DNA of 64,000 nt, from the NCBI GenBank assembly GCA_031292515.1, contig JARLGZ010000030.1, forward strand, positions 62,001 through 126,000, in the 5' to 3' direction. The translations under genes and the position numbers were made by a program. Positions within the stretch are counted from its first letter, which is position 1, and the number at the start of each line of letters is the position of its first letter. A model generated the notes under the pieces. It was given only the letters and a program-made list of their open reading frames with translations, ran no database searches and was not told the origin of the DNA. Origin of the DNA: Puia sp. (GTDB lineage: Bacteria > Bacteroidota > Bacteroidia > Chitinophagales > Chitinophagaceae). Positions 57,407 to 64,000 of this stretch are shown here, piece by piece.

Positions 57407-59749
57407 TTATTTTATTTGATCCAGTTCTTCCATCGAGAATGTCTTTTGCCGGTCTTTGTATTTGCTGCGGGTGCCGCCGATCTCTTCCGGGATAATTTTC
57501 TCCCCCTTGTTGTTCCACGAATTACGGACGAAATTCAGGATCTCCGCGATGTCATCGTCCGTAAATTCCTTGTTGGCTCCGATGCCGGGCATGTCCCCGT
57601 TGATCTCGGGCGATTTGTATAGTTTGCCGGTCACTTTCACCGGGCCTGTCAGACCGTATAAGACGATCGGAATGAGTTTGCTCTTATCGCCCTGCACCCA
57701 GTTGGAGCCATTGAGGGGCGGGGCCAGTCCCTTGACGCCATTGCCGTCGTTACCGTGGCAGGTCTGGCAAACGGTTTGAAAAATGGTTGCGCCCCGGGGG
57801 TATTGTTTTTCGAGCTTGCTGAAGTTACTGCCGTTCTTCGCCTTTTCGATACTGACGATCAGTTTTTTCAGCTGTCTGTCAAAGAGGGTATTGCTATCTG
57901 GCTGAATGGACAGGGCCTCCTTGTAAAATGCCTCTTCCTTATTATAGAGATTGCTGATTACGGCGTCCGCGACATAAATGTTATCGGGGTATTCGCGGAC
58001 CAGCGCGGTCAGCAGTTCGTGTGCGACAGAAGCAGAGAACGGCCGGATATAGTCCGCAAGAAAGGCTATATAGGGCGCAGCCAGGGTATCGTGCTCATCC
58101 ATCATGCTTTCCAGCGGGGGCAGGAAGGAGCGGTAGTTGGCCTTATCGATTATTGATGGCAATACGCTCAAAGCCTGCATACGGATGGCCCATTCCGGCC
58201 TCTTCAGCAGGGGCAATACGTCTGCCTGCTGTAAGATGCCCAGTCCTTCCAGGGTCCACATGGCGTGTGCCAGGGGAATGGGGGCGCCGGTATTTTTCAG
58301 CAGTTGCCGCAGGGCCGGCGCCACCGTCTTGTCTTTCCCGTCTACCAGCAGCTGCTGCGCCTTGCTCCGCACCCATCCATTCGGATTTTGCAGCAGCGGG
58401 ACAAGATCCATGGGTTTGCTGCCGAAGGAGACATTCACGGGTGCTATGTTCGCGGATGTCCTGTTCCCGGATGCTGTCTTTGTGGGGACGATTTTGTAGA
58501 TACGTCCGCAGTTCAGCGGCTTTGACAGAGCCCGCTCTTTGATTTCGTTTTTGAGGTAGGGGGTCAGGTAGGTTTTGTGCTGGATGATCCCCCGGTACAT
58601 GTCCACGATATAGATGGCGCCGTCGGGTCCGATGTGCAGGTTTACGGGACGGAATCGCTCGTCCTCACTGGCCAGGAATTCTTTTTTCTCATAGGCTTCC
58701 CGGCCGGTGGTAATATATCCCTGTGAGACGAGCAGATCTCTTTTTATGAGGTTGGCCGAAGGTTCCGCTACGAATGCATTCCCGTCATAGGCCTTTCCGA
58801 ACAGGTCGCCGTTATAGAGCAGCGGGCCGCAGGCCGCGGTAAAATTCACCAGCCTGAGGCTGTCGTCCAGCACACCCGGCATATAGCCCCGGTTTACTCC
58901 CGGAGTAGGTCTGACGGGGTAGACCCTGTTGTCCTCCACGATCGTTTTTTGGAACCCGGCGACTTCTTTCTGATGGGGGTTCCCGGCGCCCAGTCCGGGC
59001 GGGAAATAGTCGCCGATCAGGTTGTCCGAGTTCGTGTTATAGTATAGCCGTCCTTCATTGTCCTGGGTAATGCCCCACTGGCCGCGGAAATGGGTTTTTT
59101 CGATCAGCCAGTGCGAACCTGCCTTTCTATAACGTTTTGTGGATTTTGCGTTGTATATCCAGTTATCCAGGGCCCTGAACAACCCGTTCGGCTGGTGTTC
59201 GACGTTGCCGCCGGCAGTATAGGCCGAATCCACGAGTGTCCTGCCCGCCGGTTTGTCGTTTTTTATGTCATAGAACCAAAGCCTGGGTGGTTCGGCTACC
59301 AGGATCCCGCCTTCCACCAGGCAGATGGCGCGGGGCAGGACCAGGGAATCCAGGAAGACTTCGCCGGTATCCATGACCCCGTCGCCGTTCTTATCGCTCA
59401 GGATGACGATTTTCCCGGTCGGCAGGTTTTCTCCTGTTCCGACCGTGTCGGGCATATAGTCCTGCATTTCGACGACCCAGATCCGCCCTTTTTCATCAAA
59501 GTTCAGGGCGACGGGTGCGGCGATCAGGGGTTCGGAGGCGACCAGTTTCACGGCAAATCCCTCTTCCAGGTGCATTTTGGAGATGGCTGAATCGGCTGGC
59601 AGGACGGGTGTTTCGGCGATGCTCTTCCGGATGGCGAGGGGATCCGGCCGGTCATTTCCCTGTGAGGGATGCCGGCAGCCTTGAAGCAAGAGGGGTACGA
59701 CGACGAAAATACAGCAGATGTTTTGTAAGACAGGATTCAAACGGATCAT
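57407..59749 (-). CDS. Membrane-anchored PVC-type dehydrogenase with C-terminal cytochrome c domain
   Basis: The 780-residue lipoprotein (Cys near residue 25 in LLLQGC) begins with a beta-propeller dehydrogenase domain of the kind seen in PVC-group heme proteins (VALNFDEKGRIWVVEMQDY, ILSDKNGDGVMDTGEVFLD, HIGPDGAIYIVDMYRGIIQHKTY), followed by HEAT-like helices (about 440-620) and a cytochrome c domain with CQTCHGNDG and a later Met in NGDMPGIGANKEFTDDDI. It probably oxidises a sugar or polyol in the periplasm and passes electrons to the respiratory chain. The start 59749 (MIRLNPVLQ) is chosen over 59776. It lies upstream of the Gfo/Idh/MocA and MFS genes on the same strand. Confidence 0.88.
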   Translation of the reverse strand: MIRLNPVLQNICCIFVVVPLLLQGCRHPSQGNDRPDPLAIRKSIAETPVLPADSAISKMHLEEGFAVKLVASEPLIAAPVALNFDEKGRIWVVEMQDYMPDTVGTGENLPTGKIVILSDKNGDGVMDTGEVFLDSLVLPRAICLVEGGILVAEPPRLWFYDIKNDKPAGRTLVDSAYTAGGNVEHQPNGLFRALDNWIYNAKSTKRYRKAGSHWLIEKTHFRGQWGITQDNEGRLYYNTNSDNLIGDYFPPGLGAGNPHQKEVAGFQKTIVEDNRVYPVRPTPGVNRGYMPGVLDDSLRLVNFTAACGPLLYNGDLFGKAYDGNAFVAEPSANLIKRDLLVSQGYITTGREAYEKKEFLASEDERFRPVNLHIGPDGAIYIVDMYRGIIQHKTYLTPYLKNEIKERALSKPLNCGRIYKIVPTKTASGNRTSANIAPVNVSFGSKPMDLVPLLQNPNGWVRSKAQQLLVDGKDKTVAPALRQLLKNTGAPIPLAHAMWTLEGLGILQQADVLPLLKRPEWAIRMQALSVLPSIIDKANYRSFLPPLESMMDEHDTLAAPYIAFLADYIRPFSASVAHELLTALVREYPDNIYVADAVISNLYNKEEAFYKEALSIQPDSNTLFDRQLKKLIVSIEKAKNGSNFSKLEKQYPRGATIFQTVCQTCHGNDGNGVKGLAPPLNGSNWVQGDKSKLIPIVLYGLTGPVKVTGKLYKSPEINGDMPGIGANKEFTDDDIAEILNFVRNSWNNKGEKIIPEEIGGTRSKYKDRQKTFSMEELDQIK

Positions 59750-59866
59750 CTGGAAAGATTGTATTGGGTTTTGCAATGATCAAAAAAATAAAAATACGGC
59801 TAATTTAGATATCCAGTAGAAGAGGATAGGCCCGGGTTTGAATACTCACAGGGCTTCCCGGAGCAA

Positions 59867-60106
59867 TTATTTTAACGCGGAGAGCCCCCTGATCAATTCG
59901 TTGGGATCTGCCTGGAGGGCTTCGGCCAGCCGGAGAAGGGTGGTCAGGGTGGGGTTTGTTTCTCCTTTTTCCATCTTATCGATCTGTGCGAAATCCATGT
60001 CCGCAATAGCGGCGAATCCTCTCAGGCTTAATTTCCTGGCTTTTCGGAAATTTTTCAATCTTGCCCCGAATTCGGTGATAATTATTTGATCGCCTGGTCG
60101 AATCAT
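59867..60106 (-). CDS. XRE-family helix-turn-helix protein
   Basis: The 79-residue protein is one Cro/C1-type domain: FGARLKNFRKARKLSLRGFAAIADMDFAQIDKMEKGETNPTLTTLLRLAEALQADPNELI. The start is set at the ATG at 60106, because TATATTTTG on the minus strand (60131-60139) is a plausible -7 box lying inside the longer frame to 60133. The gene is alone and divergent from the small-RNA candidate, which it might control. It may also be a remnant regulator of a lost element. Confidence 0.85.
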   Translation of the reverse strand: MIRPGDQIIITEFGARLKNFRKARKLSLRGFAAIADMDFAQIDKMEKGETNPTLTTLLRLAEALQADPNELIRGLSALK

Positions 60107-60174
60107 TGGCGAAAGGTCAATGAATCCCGCCAAAATATAGTAGTGTTAAAAGACTACATTTTCCGTGTTTTCTA

Positions 60175-60182
60175 TATATTTG
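60175..60182 (+). promoter_or_regulatory. -7 box of a candidate small RNA
   Basis: TATATTTG is a perfect match and is followed by no ORF, but by a strong terminator 140-170 bp later. Confidence 0.55.
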
Positions 60183-60188
60183 CACTGG

Positions 60189-60358
60189 AACAGATTTAGC
60201 GGTTAAGGTGTACGATTTAGTAGCACTTAGAGTCTTTTTGTTTTTACTTAAAGAATGAGGAGTTATTAAGGCTTTGAATTTCCCGAAGAGAGAACGGGAT
60301 CTGAATTAGTAAGCAGGAGTTTGCCGTCTCAGGGCTGCAGCCCGGGGCGGCTTTCTTA
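60189..60358 (+). ncRNA. Candidate small RNA of about 170 nt
   Basis: The segment lies between a perfect -7 box and a strong intrinsic terminator and has no reading frame of note. A hairpin TTCCCG / CGGGAT is possible near 60277-60296. Its size would fit a 6S-type RNA, which Bacteroidota encode, but I could not build the long bubbled helix that 6S RNA needs. It may also be the 5' leader of the DUF4421 gene at 60542. Confidence 0.4.
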
Positions 60359-60360
60359 TT
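60323..60360 (+). terminator. Strong terminator ending the candidate small RNA
   Basis: GCCGTCTC-A-GGGC (60323-60335) pairs with GCCCGGGGCGGC (60340-60351): 12 bp with one bulge, TGCA loop, followed by TTTCTTATTTT. Confidence 0.75.
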
Positions 60361-60434
60361 TTAAGGGCTTTAAGTGATTTAAGCGATTTTTTTGGGGTTT
60401 AAGCGATCCGTTTTTTTGGCTTTCTAGCGATTTC
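60360..60434. repeat. Degenerate TTTAAG units ahead of the DUF4421 gene
   Basis: TTTAAGGGC, TTTAAGTGA, TTTAAGCGATTTTTTTGGGG and TTTAAGCGATCCG with a T-run start at 60360, 60369, 60378 and 60398; a last degenerate copy (TCTAGCGATTT) follows. Confidence 0.65.
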
Positions 60435-60541
60435 CCAATCCGGAGGGATGCGTTTTGAGGGCGGAGGGTTTCGTCTGTTTTTTTGGGGGAAGTTTTTTTC
60501 AGTTTCTGAAACAGGAACGCCTGCAAACGGGTCAATAGAGG

Positions 60542-61564
60542 ATGACCAGGACTCTTTTGCTGATATCCGCGGGCCTGCTGCTTTTGTCTTCGGCAGGGGC
60601 CCAGACCTATTCCGCAGGGCTACCGTCCTACCCGGATCACGATACTTCTTATTACAGGTCTTACAGGGGATCTCTGATGGTCCGGCTGTTCTTTTCCAGG
60701 AACTACAGCTTGTTGAAGCTGGATCCGCCGGGTTCGCTTCCGTTGATGAAATATCACGCGAACACTCCTCTGAATATCGGCGTGGGGTTCACTTATAAAT
60801 ATATTTCGTTCAGTGTCTCCAAAGGTTTGGGTTTCCTGCAATCCGATTCGAAAAAGGGTACCACGCATTCCTTCGATCTGCAAACTCATATCTACAAGCG
60901 AAAATGGTCTTTCGATGCCCTGGCCCAGTTTTACAAGGGCTATTATCTGGGGCAGCCCAACCTGGGACCACCCGGTACCGGCTATTATTTACGGCCGGAC
61001 ATGGCGCTTCATTCCATCGGTGTCACCGCTTACCGGGTGCTGAACGACCGGCATTTCTCCTATGGGGCAGGGTTGTCCCAGAATGCGTTGCAGCAGAAAT
61101 CCGCGGGTTCTTTTTTGATTGGCGGGAATGTCTTTTATACGGCCGTCAATGGCGACAGTTCCCTGGCGCCTTATGAGGTCGACACGCTGTATGACAAAGC
61201 GAATATCCGGAAGCTGCATTTGTTCGAGATCGGGCCCGGCATCGGGTATGCCTATACCTTTGTCTATCGTACGCATTATTTTGCATTGGGCTCCGTGAAT
61301 GCGAATTTCGATGCCTATTTCTCCAGGGAGATCGGCAATGGGGTCCGCAAAGACCGTATCGGTTTCTCGCCGAATTATATCCTGCGTTTCGGGGCGGGTT
61401 ATAATGCCAATAAGTGGGGAATCAGCGCCTTATGGTTTACCGGCGGCGTGCACACAAAAGGAGAGTCTTCCGGATACCAGTATACGATGACCCTGGGCAG
61501 CTACCGGCTGCAATATGTCAGGCGTTTCGGGATCGGCCGCCGGATGAAAAGGATTCTTGAATAG
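60542..61564 (+). CDS. DUF4421 family outer-membrane protein
   Basis: The 340-residue protein has a clear signal peptide (LLLISAGLLLLSSAGAQ) and a mature part made of alternating beta-strands rich in aromatic residues, as in small outer-membrane barrels. MVRLFFSRNYSLLKL, GVGFTYKYISFSVSKGLGF, the repeated FSYGAGLSQNALQQKSAGSFLIGGNVFYT and SPNYILRFGAGYNANKWG are typical of DUF4421 proteins of Bacteroidota. The function is unknown. It ends with a basic tail (RRFGIGRRMKRILE). The gene is preceded by 180 bp of repeat-rich sequence. Confidence 0.8.
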   Translation: MTRTLLLISAGLLLLSSAGAQTYSAGLPSYPDHDTSYYRSYRGSLMVRLFFSRNYSLLKLDPPGSLPLMKYHANTPLNIGVGFTYKYISFSVSKGLGFLQSDSKKGTTHSFDLQTHIYKRKWSFDALAQFYKGYYLGQPNLGPPGTGYYLRPDMALHSIGVTAYRVLNDRHFSYGAGLSQNALQQKSAGSFLIGGNVFYTAVNGDSSLAPYEVDTLYDKANIRKLHLFEIGPGIGYAYTFVYRTHYFALGSVNANFDAYFSREIGNGVRKDRIGFSPNYILRFGAGYNANKWGISALWFTGGVHTKGESSGYQYTMTLGSYRLQYVRRFGIGRRMKRILE

Positions 61565-61641
61565 GGATTTAATGGCTAATTAATTTCTTAGCGGGTGGTC
61601 TCAATGCAATAGCTCCTACATTTATGGGAAAATTGCATATG

Positions 61642-62619
61642 GACTATATCAGATTCGGGAGTACCGGCATGACGGTATCGAGGTTGTGTCTGGGTACGAT
61701 GACTTACGGAAAGCCCACGGAACGGTGGCCCTGGGCATTGGATGAGGAGCAAAGCCGGCCTTTTATAAAAAAGGCGCTGGAGGCGGGCATCAATTTCTTC
61801 GATACGGCGGATGTCTATACGGCGGGTGCGAGCGAGGAGGTGGTGGGTCGTGCCTTACGCGATTTCGCGAAGCGGGATGAGGTCGTGCTGGCTACAAAGG
61901 TCTTCAACCCGATGGGACCCGGGCCTAATGACCGGGGGCTTTCGAGAAAACATATCCTGAGTGCCATCGACGCGAGCCTCAGGCGTCTCGGGACCGATTA
62001 TGTCGATCTCTATCAGATCCATCGCTGGGACTATCATACACCCATCGAGGAAACGATGGAAGCCCTCCATGACGTGGTAAAATCCGGGAAAGCCCGGTAT
62101 ATCGGCGCTTCGTCCATGTATAGCTGGCAGTTCGCCAAGGCATTGTATACCGCGGATCTTCACGGATGGACCCGCTTTGTCTCCATGCAACCCCACTATA
62201 ACCTCGTTTACCGCGAAGAAGAGCGGGAGATGATCCCTTTCTGCATCGATCAGAAGGTAGCCGTTATTCCGTGGTCCCCGTTGGCCAGGGGCCTGTTGAC
62301 CGGTAAGCGATCGAAACAATGGAATGAGACGGAGCGGGCGAAGACCGATGCCTTTGGCAAAGGGCTTTATGGGGCGGATTCCGATTTTGACGTCGTAAAC
62401 CGTGTAGCGGAAATAGCCTTGCAAAAGGGCATCCCCGACGCCCAGGTAGCGCTGGCCTGGATATTGCATAAATCCGGCATTACGGCGCCCATCATCGGCG
62501 CCAGCAAGCCCGGACACCTCGAGGATGCTGAAAAAGCTTTGTCTGTGAAGCTGAGTGAAGAAGAGATCCGCCGGCTGGAGGAGCCGTACAAGCCGCATGG
62601 CGTGCTTGGCTTTCAATAA
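61642..62619 (+). CDS. Aldo/keto reductase
   Basis: The 325-residue NADPH-dependent enzyme belongs to the YajO/YghZ-like AKR group. MDYIRFGSTGMTVSRLCLGTMTYG starts the barrel; NFFDTADVYTAGASEEVVGRAL has the catalytic Asp and Tyr, LATKVF the Lys and YQIHRWDYHTPIEETMEAL the His. IPWSPLARGLLTG and APIIGASKPGHLEDA close the cofactor site. The start 61642 is preferred over 61624 because TACATTTA at 61617-61624 looks like a promoter -7 box overlapping the earlier ATG. Confidence 0.93.
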   Translation, partial: DYIRFGSTGMTVSRLCLGTMTYGKPTERWPWALDEEQSRPFIKKALEAGINFFDTADVYTAGASEEVVGRALRDFAKRDEVVLATKVFNPMGPGPNDRGLSRKHILSAIDASLRRLGTDYVDLYQIHRWDYHTPIEETMEALHDVVKSGKARYIGASSMYSWQFAKALYTADLHGWTRFVSMQPHYNLVYREEEREMIPFCIDQKVAVIPWSPLARGLLTGKRSKQWNETERAKTDAFGKGLYGADSDFDVVNRVAEIALQKGIPDAQVALAWILHKSGITAPIIGASKPGHLEDAEKALSVKLSEEEIRRLEEPYKPHGVLGFQ

Positions 62620-62742
62620 CAACAGGCGCCGGTCGTCAGGAAATTCCTTCCATTCGGCAAAAAAAACGGGGCATCCGGGTAAAAAAACGTAAATTATGTG
62701 GTAAATAATTTTCAGGGTGTCTCTTCTAAAAATACCTGGTTT

Positions 62743-63207
62743 ATGGCATCTATCACGTTGACGGTTAATAAAAAGAAATATACCATCGAAGCCGATCCCC
62801 AAATGCCGCTGCTTTGGGCGATCCGGGACATCGTCGGTTTGAAGGGTACGAAATTTGGGTGTGGAATGGCCCAGTGCGGCGCCTGCACGGTCCACCTGGA
62901 TGGGGAAGCCGTGCGTTCCTGCGTGACCCTGGTCGGCAGGGCAGAAGGGCAGGAGATCGTGACCATCGAGGGTATCTCGGACGACAACTCCCACCCACTG
63001 CAAAAGGCCTGGATCGAATTCCAGGTTCCGCAATGCGGGTATTGCCAGTCGGGGCAGATTATGTCGGCGGCTGTATTGCTCCGCGAGAATCCGCATCCTA
63101 CCGACAGAGACATAGACGAAGCCATGATGGGCAACCTCTGTCGTTGCGGGACCTATACCCGTATCCGGAAAGCGATCCATCGTGCCGCGGAGATCATGAA
63201 CGCCTGA
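62743..63207 (+). CDS. 2Fe-2S small subunit of a molybdenum hydroxylase (IorA/CoxS type)
   Basis: The 154-residue protein carries two 2Fe-2S clusters. The plant-ferredoxin-type cluster uses [20 protein letters not shown] and the Cys in VRSCVTL; the second uses [12 protein letters not shown] and [12 protein letters not shown]. It passes electrons from the large molybdenum subunit encoded next. The start is the ATG at 62743 ([15 protein letters not shown]). A third (FAD) subunit is not present in the window, as in isoquinoline 1-oxidoreductase-type enzymes that use a quinone or cytochrome acceptor. The stop codon lies inside a tandem array. Confidence 0.94.
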   Translation: MASITLTVNKKKYTIEADPQMPLLWAIRDIVGLKGTKFGCGMAQCGACTVHLDGEAVRSCVTLVGRAEGQEIVTIEGISDDNSHPLQKAWIEFQVPQCGYCQSGQIMSAAVLLRENPHPTDRDIDEAMMGNLCRCGTYTRIRKAIHRAAEIMNA

Positions 63208-63281
63208 GATCCCGAACCCCTGAGATCCCGAATGCCGGGATCCTGAATGCTTAAAATTCCGAACGCTTAGGATTGTGAATG
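63203..63281. repeat. Five degenerate 15-16-bp tandem units overlapping a stop codon
   Basis: CCTGAGATCCCGAACC (63203), CCTGAGATCCCGAATG (63219), CCGGGATCCTGAATG (63235), CTTAAAATTCCGAACG (63250) and CTTAGGATTGTGAATG (63266). The stop codon TGA of the 2Fe-2S subunit (63205-63207) lies in the first unit; the large-subunit gene starts 15 bp after the last. Confidence 0.9.
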
Positions 63282-63295
63282 ATAAATAATTTTTT

Positions 63296-64000
63296 ATGCG
63301 TCTTAAAGAGATGATAAAGCAACCTGCTTCCCGGGGAGACCTGGATCGCAGGCGTTTTCTCCAACTGACCGGGCTGAGTGGTCTGGGCCTTGTACTTGGG
63401 TTGGGGTGGAAACCGGGCGACGAGGAAGCGATCGTCGCCGCCGCCGGCACGACCGCGGTAAATCTTTCCGCCTATATCATCATAGACTCGTCGGGGACGA
63501 TTTCGATTATGAACCCGCAGCCCGATATGGGACAGGGTACTTTCCAATCGGTTCCTGCCATGATCGCCGAAGAGCTGGAGGTGACCCTGGAGCAGATCCG
63601 CATAATTCAGACCGGCGGGGAGAAGCAATATGGGCGCCAGACTTCCGGTGGAAGCAATTCTATCCGCGGCAATTATCAGAAACTTCGTACAGTGGGCGCC
63701 GCTGCCAAAGAGATGCTCATCCTGGCGGCGACCCAGCGCTGGAAGGTTCCGGTCTCCGAATGTTATGCTTCGGGAGGGGTTGTCTATCATAAGCCATCCG
63801 GCAAGTCGCTGTCTTATGGAGAGCTGGCCGTGGAAGCCGGTCGTCTTCCGGTCCCGCAGCAGCCGGTGTTAAAAGATCCCCGCGATTTTAAGATCATTGG
63901 CAAAAATTATCCGAGACCCGATGTGCCGTTGAAGATTTCCGGGAAGGCCGTTTATGGAATCGATGTGGAGTTGCCCGGCATGCTCTACGCTTCGGTGGCG
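63296..64000 (+). CDS. Molybdenum hydroxylase large subunit (IorB type), N-terminal part
   Basis: The gene runs off the right edge; 235 codons are visible. LDRRRFLQLTGLSGLGLVLG is a twin-arginine signal, as in the exported IorB/membrane-bound aldehyde oxidase subfamily. AYIIIDSSGTISIMNPQPDMGQGTFQSVPAMIAEELEVTLEQIRI and GRQTSGGSNSIRGNYQKLRTVGAAAKEMLI are the cofactor-binding family stretches, and GKAVYGIDVELPGMLYASV is the start of the next domain. It is downstream of the 2Fe-2S subunit with the tandem array between. The substrate (aldehyde, N-heterocycle or nicotinate) cannot be told. Confidence 0.92.
   Translation, partial: MRLKEMIKQPASRGDLDRRRFLQLTGLSGLGLVLGLGWKPGDEEAIVAAAGTTAVNLSAYIIIDSSGTISIMNPQPDMGQGTFQSVPAMIAEELEVTLEQIRIIQTGGEKQYGRQTSGGSNSIRGNYQKLRTVGAAAKEMLILAATQRWKVPVSECYASGGVVYHKPSGKSLSYGELAVEAGRLPVPQQPVLKDPRDFKIIGKNYPRPDVPLKISGKAVYGIDVELPGMLYASVA

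Noticed and set aside
61855-63450. 531-codon open frame on the minus strand across the aldo-keto reductase and 2Fe-2S genes
   Set aside because: Antisense to three well-supported genes; no recognisable motif.

Overview
The window is a chromosomal segment from a member of the Bacteroidota, most likely a Chitinophagaceae-type soil or freshwater glycan degrader (inference from gene content, not from a search). Supporting signs are a type IX secretion C-terminal sorting domain on a PKD-repeat protein, many weak or absent Shine-Dalgarno sites together with TAnnTTTG promoter boxes, secreted GH29 and GH2 glycosidases, a tmRNA whose tag ends in YAMAA, and families common in this phylum (DUF4421, DUF2071, the fdhD / DUF7009-like / YdeP set). 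No CRISPR array, rRNA, tRNA, insertion sequence, integrase or transposase gene was seen.

Layout. 1-9.4 kb: a truncated nitrilase, an alpha-L-fucosidase, a 1576-residue PKD-repeat surface protein, a YD-repeat-like secreted protein and mazG. 9.5-20.4 kb: the core block, with a giant NtrY-like histidine kinase, PolX/PHP, a 32-residue Lys/Ala histone-tail-like protein, rpmA-rplU, a GH3-type adenylating enzyme, dxr and rseP. 20.5-25.2 kb: tmRNA followed by an AT-richer accessory stretch (ATPase, RhuM remnant, DoxX-like/DUF2071 pair, lipoprotein) with partial duplications of the tmRNA 3' end and of its downstream terminator. 25.2-36.5 kb: GH2, azoR/HxlR, AraC regulators, SDR, a scrambled folE-lipocalin pseudogene, an RRM protein, oleate hydratase, a Tat-type protein of unknown function and an NAD(P)-binding protein. 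36.5-41.3 kb: fdhD, a DUF7009-like gene and a YdeP-type molybdoenzyme, then an ATPase pseudogene. 41.3-50.7 kb: an RND efflux operon (adaptor, pump, outer-membrane factor, all minus), a secreted protein, an APH-fold kinase, MarR and an AlkZ/YcaQ-like protein. 50.9-64 kb: PIG-L, AraC and SDR, xth, an MFS / Gfo-Idh-MocA / membrane cytochrome c dehydrogenase cluster, XRE, a candidate small RNA, a DUF4421 beta-barrel, an aldo-keto reductase, and a two-subunit molybdenum hydroxylase cut by the window end.

The most unusual signal crosses ordinary annotation. At least eleven loci carry short degenerate tandem repeats, each with its own unit sequence. In coding DNA the clear periods are 15 or 18 bp, which keeps frame; between genes they are mostly 16 or about 20 bp. 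They add pentapeptide repeats to a kinase-fold protein, triplicate a cysteine-ending hexapeptide in a lipoprotein signal, run across the fdhF start codon and overlap the stop codon of the 2Fe-2S subunit. A second pattern is that three accessory genes (two AAA-type ATPases and a RhuM remnant) each have their own iterated or palindromic repeats just upstream of the start. All family assignments come from reading motifs, and starts were moved inside the longest ORF where a promoter box, signal peptide or family length argued for it.
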